A DNA stretch of 45,234 nucleotides from an uncultured Blautia sp. (GTDB lineage: Bacteria; Bacillota; Clostridia; Lachnospirales; Lachnospiraceae). Each line of letters starts with the position of its first letter. Position 1 is the first letter of the stretch. Positions 26,326 through 32,555 of the stretch are shown piece after piece. Made by a program: the position numbers and the translations under genes. The notes below the pieces were generated by a model that did no database searches, was not told where the DNA came from, and saw only the letters and a list, made by a program, of their open reading frames with translations. Where the stretch lies: positions 1 to 45,234 of the forward strand of contig URHH01000005.1 in the NCBI GenBank assembly GCA_900547615.1, in the 5' to 3' direction.

Positions 26326-26877
26326 ATGTATACATATGAAGAATTGAAGGGATTTGTGGATCACTGCAGCAGATGTGAGCTGTGCCGGACAAGAAATCAT
26401 TCGGTTATGGGAAAGGGAAATCTGCACAGTCCGATTCTTTTTATTGCAGAAGCGCCGGGGAGAAATGAGGACAGAGACGGAGTTCCTTTTACAGGAAGAT
26501 CGGGAGAACTGTTTGACCGGCTGTTGAGGGAAATTGAAATGAAGCGGGAGGAAATCTATCTTACGAATATTGTGAAATGCAATCCTCCCGGAAACAGAGA
26601 TCCTCATCCAAATGAGCAGGAAGCCTGTATCCCCTATTTAAAATATGAAACTCTGCTTTTGCGTCCAAAGATAATAGTCTGTCTTGGAAGGCGGATCATA
26701 AGACCCGATTATCGGATCACCAGAGAGCACGGCGTTTTTCTGGAGCGGAAAAATACCTGGCTTACAGCCGTATATCACCCTTCGGCTGTTCTGCGCGATG
26801 AAACGAAGCTTCCGCAGATGCAGGAGGATTTCCGGAAAATCAGGGAGAAGCTGGAAGAGGTGAGGGGATTTGTGTAA
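26326..26877 (+). CDS. Family 4 uracil-DNA glycosylase (4Fe-4S)
   Basis: 183 residues. It removes uracil from DNA at the start of base excision repair. Seen: the cluster cysteines C-x2-C in SRCELC, EAPGRNEDRDGVPFTGRSGE (active-site loop), NIVKCNPPGNRDP, a cysteine in EACIPYL, and the catalytic HPSAVLR near the end. It is 27 bases downstream of the helicase and probably co-transcribed with it. Family 4 enzymes usually have a Gly-x-x-Ala stretch after the conserved LG; here it reads GRRIIRPDYR, a local deviation. The call is firm at family level. Confidence 0.9.
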   Translation: MYTYEELKGFVDHCSRCELCRTRNHSVMGKGNLHSPILFIAEAPGRNEDRDGVPFTGRSGELFDRLLREIEMKREEIYLTNIVKCNPPGNRDPHPNEQEACIPYLKYETLLLRPKIIVCLGRRIIRPDYRITREHGVFLERKNTWLTAVYHPSAVLRDETKLPQMQEDFRKIREKLEEVRGFV

Positions 26878-26884
26878 AAATAAG

Positions 26885-26913
26885 TTGATATTTTTTAAGA
26901 GAATGTATATAAT
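26885..26913 (+). promoter_or_regulatory. Strong promoter of the antitoxin RNA and toxin
   Basis: TTGATA (26885-26890), a 17-base spacer and perfect TATAAT (26908-26913). The transcript would start near 26920, just before the tandem repeats. Confidence 0.85.
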
Positions 26914-26937
26914 ATTCTTATAGATAGGAAACTATCT

Positions 26938-27041
26938 TCGGGAGAGTTCCTGCCATATAAGTGGAAGATTTTAAACTCGGGAGAGCTCCTGCCATATAAG
27001 TGGAGGATTTTAAACTCAGGGGAGCATTTGCTCCCTTTTTT
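26938..27041 (+). ncRNA. Type III antitoxin RNA (ToxI/CptI-like tandem repeats)
   Basis: Two 39-base direct repeats, 26938-26976 and 26977-27015, differ at only two positions (T/C at repeat base 10, A/G at base 29). A third copy is truncated into the terminator hairpin at 27020-27041. Each repeat contains a GGGAG and a CTCC segment able to pair, as in the pseudoknot units of ToxI. Promoter, repeats, leaky terminator and then toxin gene is the standard order of type III systems, in which the toxin cuts the precursor into units that then bind and inhibit it. Repeat length and number fit the CptI family as I recall it. Confidence 0.82.
27020..27041 (+). terminator. Terminator between antitoxin RNA and toxin gene
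   Basis: A GGGAGC stem (27020-27025) pairs with 27030-27035, with a four-base loop and six T. In type III systems this terminator is leaky and sets the excess of RNA over toxin message. Confidence 0.88.
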
Positions 27042-27066
27042 AGTTAAAGGTCAAGAGGAGAAATGA

Positions 27067-27642
27067 ATGGAACAATTCAAATTATATAGTGTTTCAGATG
27101 AATATGTGGAGTGGCTTCGTAAAGACTTTCCAAATGTGTATTCTAATAAAATTAGCTCCAGAACACATACAAGAAAATATTTGGGAGTAGTATTACATAT
27201 AGGAAAATATAATTATTACATACCGATGTCTTCGCCAAAAGATTCTGATTATCAAATAGCCGGAGCGAATAAAGTAATAAAAAAGAGTATTATACCGATT
27301 ATCCGAATTGTAGTAAAAAATATATCGGGTGAGAAAGAATTAAAAGGAACATTAAGAATCAGCCATATGATACCAGTGCCAGATTCAGAACTTGAATTAT
27401 ATGATTTAGAAAATGAATCAGATAGCGCATATAAAGATCTTGTGCAGAATGAGATGATTTTTATTCGTAAAAACCGCGAAAAAATTATTGCAAATGCCAA
27501 GCTGATGTACAGGCAAAAGATGGTAAATGACACGACAGCAGGGTATGTGAAATCGGCATTGGATTATCAGGCGCTGGAGAGCTTGTGCGATGTATTTGAA
27601 AAAATGAAAGATTTTAAGAAACCGTTGCCTGTTTCGTCCTGA
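27067..27642 (+). CDS. Type III toxin, ToxN/AbiQ (CptN-like) endoribonuclease
   Basis: 191 residues, with aagaggag at 27053-27060 and ATG 27067. The ToxN/AbiQ family pattern is clear: FKLYSVSDEYVEWLRK at the N-terminus, RKYLGVVLHIGKYNYYIPMS followed by SPKD (the S/T-S-P-K active-site loop), GTLRISHMIPVPDSELELYD (core strand) and MIFIRKNREKIIANAKLMY. ToxN-type enzymes cut mRNA, halt growth and cause phage abortive infection when the antitoxin RNA is lost. The upstream repeats and leaky terminator complete the system. Placement in CptN rather than ToxN proper rests on general similarity and needs alignment. Confidence 0.88.
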   Translation: MEQFKLYSVSDEYVEWLRKDFPNVYSNKISSRTHTRKYLGVVLHIGKYNYYIPMSSPKDSDYQIAGANKVIKKSIIPIIRIVVKNISGEKELKGTLRISHMIPVPDSELELYDLENESDSAYKDLVQNEMIFIRKNREKIIANAKLMYRQKMVNDTTAGYVKSALDYQALESLCDVFEKMKDFKKPLPVSS

Positions 27643-27653
27643 TATGTTATACT
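27625..27653 (+). promoter_or_regulatory. Promoter of the ABC-F leader
   Basis: TTGCCT (27625-27630), a 17-base spacer and TATACT (27648-27653). The -35 lies in the last toxin codons, so the gene downstream has its own start near 27660 and a leader of about 270 bases. Confidence 0.78.
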
Positions 27654-27659
27654 CATACC

Positions 27660-27850
27660 AATTTGAGTGAAAGAGGTGAAAAGATGTTTAATTTTTTCTG
27701 CAGATAATATTAGAATATGTAATAGTATCGGTTTACGGTACTATTATGTCTGTTGCAGAAAAGTTAAACGCTTTCTTTGATATAATTCCCCTGTTTAAGC
27801 GGAGTATAGGTAAGGAGAATGAGCTGTGGAAATGAACTTTTCTGCAGCTC
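27660..27850 (+). promoter_or_regulatory. Ribosome-mediated transcription attenuator of the ABC-F gene
   Basis: Three segments compete. A (27694-27702, inside the leader ORF) is complementary over nine bases to B (27754-27762). B extended (27754-27765) is complementary over 12 bases to C (27835-27846). C is the 3' half of a terminator hairpin (27821-27826 with 27845-27850). A:B pairing leaves the terminator free to form; a ribosome stalled on the leader ORF covers A, so B pairs with C and destroys the terminator. An extra hairpin (27721-27745) lies between A and B. All pairings are read directly from the sequence; the mechanism is inference. Confidence 0.7.
27684..27707 (+). CDS. Seven-codon leader peptide of the ABC-F attenuator
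   Basis: ATG 27684 to TAA 27707 encodes MFNFFCR. It has an excellent ribosome binding site (aaagaggtg at 27670-27678). Codons 4-7 overlap the RNA segment (27694-27702) that can pair with 27754-27762. A drug-stalled ribosome would therefore free the second segment. Peptides this short are typical leaders of ABC-F and Erm-type resistance genes. It is too short for homology evidence. Confidence 0.7.
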   Translation: MFNFFCR

Positions 27851-27856
27851 TGTTTT
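27821..27856 (+). terminator. Attenuator terminator
   Basis: A GAGCTG/CAGCTC stem (27821-27826 with 27845-27850) has an inner GGAAA/TTTTC extension, followed by TGTTTT. The U tract is short, so termination is probably partial. Confidence 0.6.
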
Positions 27857-27907
27857 AATGTTATGGAAATTACTTCGTAATGTTCCATAACATTAAAACG
27901 CTTCGCG
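27852..27907 (+). repeat. REP-like palindromic element, copy 1
   Basis: A perfect 17-base inverted repeat (27852-27868 with 27883-27899), extended by a five-base inner stem (27869-27873 with 27877-27881), is followed by taaaacgcttcgcg (27894-27907). The tail is nearly identical (13 of 14) to the tail of the palindrome near 45.2 kb. It sits directly on the U tract of the attenuator terminator. Confidence 0.65.
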
Positions 27908-27932
27908 TAGAATCGCAAAGGGGGAAATGGAT

Positions 27933-29414
27933 ATGTCAGTGATTAAAGTAGAAAACCTTACATTTTCATATGATACAAGCTATGATAAGATATTTGATAA
28001 CGTAAGTTTTCAGATTGATACTAACTGGAAGCTTGGATTTGTGGGAAGGAACGGACGGGGGAAAACAACGTTTTTAAACCTTCTTCTTGGAAAGTATGAG
28101 TATCAGGGACGGATTTTAAGTTCTGTACAATTTGATTATTTTCCATACGAGGTAAAAGATAAAAACTTAAAAACAGAACAAATTTTAAGAGAGGTCTGTC
28201 CTGTGGCAGAAACCTGGGAATTTATGCGGGAACTTTCGTATCTTTCTATGGAAGCGGAAGTTTTGGAAAAGCCGTTTGGTCTTCTTTCCCAGGGAGAGCA
28301 GACAAAGGCTCTGCTTGCGGCTCTTTTTCTTAATGAAGGACATTTTCTTTTAATTGACGAGCCGACCAATCATCTGGATATGGGAGCAAGGGAACTGGTT
28401 TCCGCTTATTTAAAACGAAAAAGAGGATTTATTCTTGTGTCTCATGACAGGGCGTTTCTTGATGGCTGTACAGATCATATTTTATCTTTAAATAAGACGG
28501 ATATTGAGGTGCAAAGCGGAAATTTTTCTTCCTGGCTGGAAAATTTCGAGAACAGGCAGAAATTTGAAGAGGCAGAAAACGTGCGTCTTCAAAAAGATAT
28601 TCGCCGCCTGGAAAAGGTGGCAGAGCGCACGTCAGGCTGGTCAGATAAAACGGAGGCTTCCAAATATGGAAATGGACCGGTGGACAGAGGATATGTGGGG
28701 CATAAGGCGGCAAAAATGATGAAGCGTTCCAAGATTATCGAAACAAGGACGCGGCGGGCGATAGAAGAAAAATCAAAGCTCCTTCAAAACAGGGAAAGCA
28801 CGGAGAATCTGAAGCTCTTTCCCCTGGAATATACACAGGATACGCTTGCTTCGTTTTCGGAGGCTGTGATATATTATGATGGAAAACCGGTGTGCCGCCC
28901 GGTGTCTTTTGGCATTCAAAAGGGTGACAGAATTGTGCTTGACGGTAAAAACGGAAGCGGAAAAAGCAGTCTTTTAAAGCTTCTGGCAGGAGAGGAAAAG
29001 ACGTATGCGGGAATCGTGGACAGAGGAACAAATCTCAGAATTTCCTACGTTCCGCAGGATACTTCGTGGCTTCGGGGAAGCCTCAGCGCTTTTGCCGTGA
29101 AAAATCAGATTGAGGAAAGCCTTTTGAAAGCGCTTTTACGGAAGCTGGACTTTGACAGAGTACAGTTTGAGAAAGATATGGGCGAATTTTCCAGCGGACA
29201 GAAGAAAAAGGTTCTTCTCGCAAAGAGCCTCTGTGAAAAGGCGCATTTGTATGTATGGGACGAGCCCTTAAATTTTGTGGATCTGTATTCCAGAATGCAG
29301 ATAGAAGCTCTGATAAGAGAATATAAGCCGACAATGGTTTTTGTGGAGCATGATAAAGCCTTCCGGGAAGAGATTGGCACAAAACACATTTTAATAGAAA
29401 AGGAGACAAAATGA
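27933..29414 (+). CDS. ABC-F ribosome protection protein, Lsa/CplR-like
   Basis: 493 residues from ATG 27933 (MSVIKVENLTFSY), eight bases after aaggggg; ATG 27927 is too close to that site. Two ABC domains in one chain with no membrane helices: Walker A GRNGRGKTT and DGKNGSGKSS, signatures LLSQGEQ and FSSGQKKK, Walker B LLIDEPTNHLD and LYVWDEPLNFVD. The linker between them enters the ribosomal E site in this family and dislodges lincosamides, streptogramin A and pleuromutilins. The opening GRNGRGKTTFLNLLLGKYEY is typical of Lsa-group proteins. The leader attenuator upstream supports drug-induced expression. Resistance itself is inferred. Confidence 0.85.
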   Translation: MSVIKVENLTFSYDTSYDKIFDNVSFQIDTNWKLGFVGRNGRGKTTFLNLLLGKYEYQGRILSSVQFDYFPYEVKDKNLKTEQILREVCPVAETWEFMRELSYLSMEAEVLEKPFGLLSQGEQTKALLAALFLNEGHFLLIDEPTNHLDMGARELVSAYLKRKRGFILVSHDRAFLDGCTDHILSLNKTDIEVQSGNFSSWLENFENRQKFEEAENVRLQKDIRRLEKVAERTSGWSDKTEASKYGNGPVDRGYVGHKAAKMMKRSKIIETRTRRAIEEKSKLLQNRESTENLKLFPLEYTQDTLASFSEAVIYYDGKPVCRPVSFGIQKGDRIVLDGKNGSGKSSLLKLLAGEEKTYAGIVDRGTNLRISYVPQDTSWLRGSLSAFAVKNQIEESLLKALLRKLDFDRVQFEKDMGEFSSGQKKKVLLAKSLCEKAHLYVWDEPLNFVDLYSRMQIEALIREYKPTMVFVEHDKAFREEIGTKHILIEKETK

Positions 29415-30157
29415 GTACAGAAGAAAAATACAGATGTCTGAATAAAGATGCCATTAAATATATTGCAATGTTTACCATGCTTTTAAACCACATTGCAACT
29501 GTTTTTATGGATCCGGAGTCTGCAGCAGGAACTATTTTTATTTATGCAGGGTATTTTACAGCTCCTGTTATGATTTATTTTCTTTTGGAAGGATATGAAT
29601 ATACCCGTTCCAGAAAACGCTACCTTGGCAGATTGTTTTTATTTGCAGTTATTTCTGAACTGCCGTTTTGTCTGGCGCTTACGCAGGAGGGGATTCTTGA
29701 ATTTTATGGATTCAATATGCTGTTTACCTTATGCCTTTGTTTCCTGCTTATTTATATAGAGCGGGAAATGACGCATATGGCAATGCGTAATCTGCTGATT
29801 GTGACGATCTTTGCGGCAAGTACAGTTTGCGACTGGGCGATCATAGCCCCTGCGTTTACGTTGTTTTTTATTCATGGAAAGATAAATGAATCAGCAATGA
29901 AGAGGGCGTTTGTAAAGGCGGCAGCTTTCTTTGGAGCCATTAATTTCCTGGGGGGAATCGGAACCTTTCCCATATGGCAGAATCTTTTGTATGCAGTTTT
30001 GTCAATGACGGCAGTAGGGGCGGCAGGTTTTTGCATCACTGTACTTTATAATGGGAAGAGAATGGAAAAGGGGAAAAACTTTTCCAAATGGTTTTTCTAT
30101 ATTTTTTACCCGGCGCATCTTCTGATTTTAGGAGTAATTCGGATTGCACTTCTTTGA
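29411..30157 (+). CDS. TraX-family membrane protein
   Basis: 248 residues with about seven membrane helices. The N-terminus LNKDAIKYIAMFTMLLNHIA and the following F-x-x-R/A-P region match TraX, the family that N-acetylates F pilin and is also widespread on Firmicute chromosomes with unknown substrate. Its start overlaps the ABC-F stop (ATGA, 29411-29414), so it is co-translated and falls under the same attenuator. That coupling is unexpected for an acyltransferase-like protein and hints at a cell-envelope modification accompanying resistance (speculative). It ends about 90 bases before pduL. Confidence 0.82.
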   Translation: MSTEEKYRCLNKDAIKYIAMFTMLLNHIATVFMDPESAAGTIFIYAGYFTAPVMIYFLLEGYEYTRSRKRYLGRLFLFAVISELPFCLALTQEGILEFYGFNMLFTLCLCFLLIYIEREMTHMAMRNLLIVTIFAASTVCDWAIIAPAFTLFFIHGKINESAMKRAFVKAAAFFGAINFLGGIGTFPIWQNLLYAVLSMTAVGAAGFCITVLYNGKRMEKGKNFSKWFFYIFYPAHLLILGVIRIALL

Positions 30158-30191
30158 TCTGCAAAATGAAAAAAATAGGAAGGCATATCTC

Positions 30192-30220
30192 TTGAAAAAG
30201 ACTCTTTCATATGGTAAACT
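30192..30220 (+). promoter_or_regulatory. Promoter of pduL
   Basis: TTGAAA (30192-30197), a 17-base spacer and TAAACT (30215-30220). Confidence 0.75.
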
Positions 30221-30250
30221 TTTAGCAAATTAAAAGGAAGAGGTGAGGCT

Positions 30251-30892
30251 ATGAGCCTTAAAATTCCGATCGAGACATCTGCCAGACATATCCATCTGTC
30301 TCAGGAAGATTTTAAGATATTATTTGGTACAGATGCCAAAATGCACTATACAAAAGAATTAAGTCAGCCGGGACAGTATGCCTGTGAGGAGAGGCTGACT
30401 GTGACAGGACCGAGAGGGAGCTTTGAGCGTGTCATTGTCCTGGGACCCTGCCGTTCTGCCACGCAGGTGGAAATTTCTGTGACAGATGCGCGGAAGCTGG
30501 GCATTCCCGGTGTGATACGTCAGTCGGGAGATACGGCGGGGACGCCGGGCTGTATTCTTACAGGTCCCTGCGGTCAGATAGAATTGAAAGAAGGCGTGAT
30601 TGTCGCGAAGAGACATATTCATATGACGCCGAGCGATGCGATCCGCTGTCATGTGTCAGACAATGAAAATGTGTTTGTGATTACAAACAGTTACGAGCGC
30701 TCTCTGATTTTTTCAGATGTTGTAGTGCGTGTCAGCCCTTCTTTTCGTCTTGCCATGCACGTAGATACAGATGAGGCAAATGCCTTTGCAAATGAAACGG
30801 ACCCAAGCGGCGTGATCTTGAAGCTGTTTGGAGGAAATACTTATAATCTGCAGTCCTGGGCTGAGGAGCTACAGCAGGGAATTTATCGTTGA
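30251..30892 (+). CDS. pduL: Phosphate propanoyltransferase PduL
   Basis: 213 residues; aggaagaggtgagg precedes ATG. PduL converts propionyl- or acetyl-CoA plus phosphate to the acyl phosphate. Two RHIH zinc-binding motifs are present (SARHIHLSQEDF near the N-terminus and VAKRHIHMTPSDA), with GPCRSATQVEIS and the C-terminal Val/Met-HVDTDEANA element. The domain starts almost at residue 1, so the N-terminal peptide that targets PduL into compartments is absent. This suggests a cytosolic acetate-forming enzyme, or loading by another route. The EutS/EutP shell genes lie 7 kb away, on the other strand. Confidence 0.93.
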   Translation: MSLKIPIETSARHIHLSQEDFKILFGTDAKMHYTKELSQPGQYACEERLTVTGPRGSFERVIVLGPCRSATQVEISVTDARKLGIPGVIRQSGDTAGTPGCILTGPCGQIELKEGVIVAKRHIHMTPSDAIRCHVSDNENVFVITNSYERSLIFSDVVVRVSPSFRLAMHVDTDEANAFANETDPSGVILKLFGGNTYNLQSWAEELQQGIYR

Positions 30893-30931
30893 GCTGCGAA
30901 GAAATGCTTCAGATGATTATGAGAAAAGATA

Positions 30932-30973
30932 AGCCACAACCGAAGGCATGACGTTCGGCTGTGGCTGTTTTTG
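30932..30973. terminator. Terminator between pduL and the minus-strand ABC-F gene
   Basis: A 13-base stem with one internal mismatch (30932-30944 with 30954-30966), a nine-base loop and TGTTTTT. It serves the plus strand and probably the convergent gene. Confidence 0.88.
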
Positions 30974-30991
30974 TATTATGGGACAGAAAAC

Positions 30992-32548
30992 TTACAAAAT
31001 TTTCGTTGTCCATTTGCTGCAGTCCCATACTTCAGATACCACATCTCTGTAGAATTCCGGCTCATGGCAGATGAGAAGGATACTGCCTTTATATTCTTTT
31101 AAAGCCTGTTTTAAAGCGTCTTTTGCGTCTGCATCAAGATGGTTTGTAGGCTCGTCAAGAAGGAGGATATTTGTCTCTTTGTTTACAAGTTTACAGAGAC
31201 GTACTTTTGCCTGCTCGCCTCCGCTTAATACGCGGACCTGGCTTTCAATATGCTTTGTGGTAAGACCGCATTTTGCAAGGGCAGAGCGCACCTCATACTG
31301 GGTGTAGGAAGGAAATTCCGCCCAGATTTCATCAATGCAGGTCGTCTTGTTGTCGCCTTTTACTTCCTGCTCAAAATATCCGATCTGGAGATTTTCTCCA
31401 AGTTCGCAGGAGCCTTTTAAGGAAGGGATCAGCCCCAGAATACTTTTTAAAAGTGTTGTTTTTCCAATTCCGTTGGCACCTACAAGGGCGATTTTGTGTC
31501 CCCTTTCCATAGCGATGGAAATTGGTTTTGAGAGAGGTTCCTGATAGCCGATCACAAGGTCTTTTGTCTCAAAAATATACTTGCCGGGAGTGCGTCCTGT
31601 CTTAAAGTGAAATTCCGGCTTCGGTTTTTCTGCTGCCAGTTCGATCACGTCCATTTTGTCCAGTTTTTTCTGTCGTGACATCGCCATATTTCTTGTGGAA
31701 ACGCGGGCTTTGTTTCTTGCAACGAAGTCCTTTAATTCGCTGATTTCCTGCTGCTGACGGCGGTAAGCTGCCTCAAGCTGGGCTTTTTTTACAGCATAGA
31801 CTTCCTGGAAATGGTCGTAATTTCCCACGTACCGGTTCAGTTCCTGATTTTCCATATGGTAAACAAGATTGATGACCTCGTTTAAGAACGGAATGTCGTG
31901 GGAGATGAGGATAAAGGCGTTTTCATAATCAAGAAGATAGCGTTTCAGCCATGCAATATGCTCTTCATCCAGATAGTTTGTAGGCTCGTCAAGAAGGAGA
32001 ATGTCCGGTTTTTCCAGAAGAAGCTTTCCGAGAAGGACTTTTGTTCTCTGACCGCCGCTTAAATCCGTAACATCACGTTCAAGACCAATGTCGAGAAGTC
32101 CGAGGGCGCGGGCAACCTCCTCCACCTTTGCGTCAATTACATAAAAATCGTGAAGAGTCAGATTGTCCTGGATGGTTCCGAGCTCCTCCATCATTTTATC
32201 CATTTCTTCCGGGGAAGCGTCTCCCAGAGCGTCGCAGATTTCGTTCATTCTTGCTTCCTGTTCAAAAAGCCAGGAAAAGGCAGATTTTAATACGTCGCGA
32301 ATGGTCATTCCTTTTGTGAGAATGGTGTGCTGATCCAGGTATCCTACGCGCACGTTTTTTGCCCATTCGATTTTTCCCTCGTCGGGCATGAGATGGTTCG
32401 TTACAATATTAAAGAAGGTAGATTTTCCCTCGCCGTTTGCGCCCACAAGACCGATGTGCTCTCCTTTTAAAAGACGGAAGGAGACATCGTTAAAAATGGC
32501 GCGGTCTCCAAAGCCGTGTGTCAGGTGTTCTACATTTAAGATACTCAT
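30992..32548 (-). CDS. ABC-F family ATPase, YkpA/YbiT type
   Basis: 518 residues, no membrane helices. Two ABC domains: Walker A GANGEGKST and GANGIGKTT, signatures LSGGQRTKV and LSGGEQAKV, Walker B LLLDEPTNYLD and LLLDEPTNHLD. Both are followed by the ABC-F arm and linker region (about residues 235-320, highly charged). These housekeeping ABC-F proteins act on the ribosome as translation factors and are distinct from the antibiotic-resistance type at 27.9 kb. It lies seven bases downstream of rqcH on the same strand, so the two are co-transcribed; a shared theme of rescuing stalled ribosomes is plausible. Confidence 0.9.
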   Translation of the reverse strand: MSILNVEHLTHGFGDRAIFNDVSFRLLKGEHIGLVGANGEGKSTFFNIVTNHLMPDEGKIEWAKNVRVGYLDQHTILTKGMTIRDVLKSAFSWLFEQEARMNEICDALGDASPEEMDKMMEELGTIQDNLTLHDFYVIDAKVEEVARALGLLDIGLERDVTDLSGGQRTKVLLGKLLLEKPDILLLDEPTNYLDEEHIAWLKRYLLDYENAFILISHDIPFLNEVINLVYHMENQELNRYVGNYDHFQEVYAVKKAQLEAAYRRQQQEISELKDFVARNKARVSTRNMAMSRQKKLDKMDVIELAAEKPKPEFHFKTGRTPGKYIFETKDLVIGYQEPLSKPISIAMERGHKIALVGANGIGKTTLLKSILGLIPSLKGSCELGENLQIGYFEQEVKGDNKTTCIDEIWAEFPSYTQYEVRSALAKCGLTTKHIESQVRVLSGGEQAKVRLCKLVNKETNILLLDEPTNHLDADAKDALKQALKEYKGSILLICHEPEFYRDVVSEVWDCSKWTTKIL

Positions 32549-32555
32549 ATGTGTT

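Noticed and set aside
26938..27015. Direct repeats as a CRISPR array
   Set aside because: The 39-base copies are directly adjacent with no spacers, there are only two, and no cas gene is near. The promoter, terminator and toxin context fits a type III antitoxin.
27746..27835. A second, 29-codon leader ORF in the ABC-F leader
   Set aside because: It lacks a ribosome binding site and spans the antiterminator segment. The seven-codon ORF at 27684 has a strong site and the right position.
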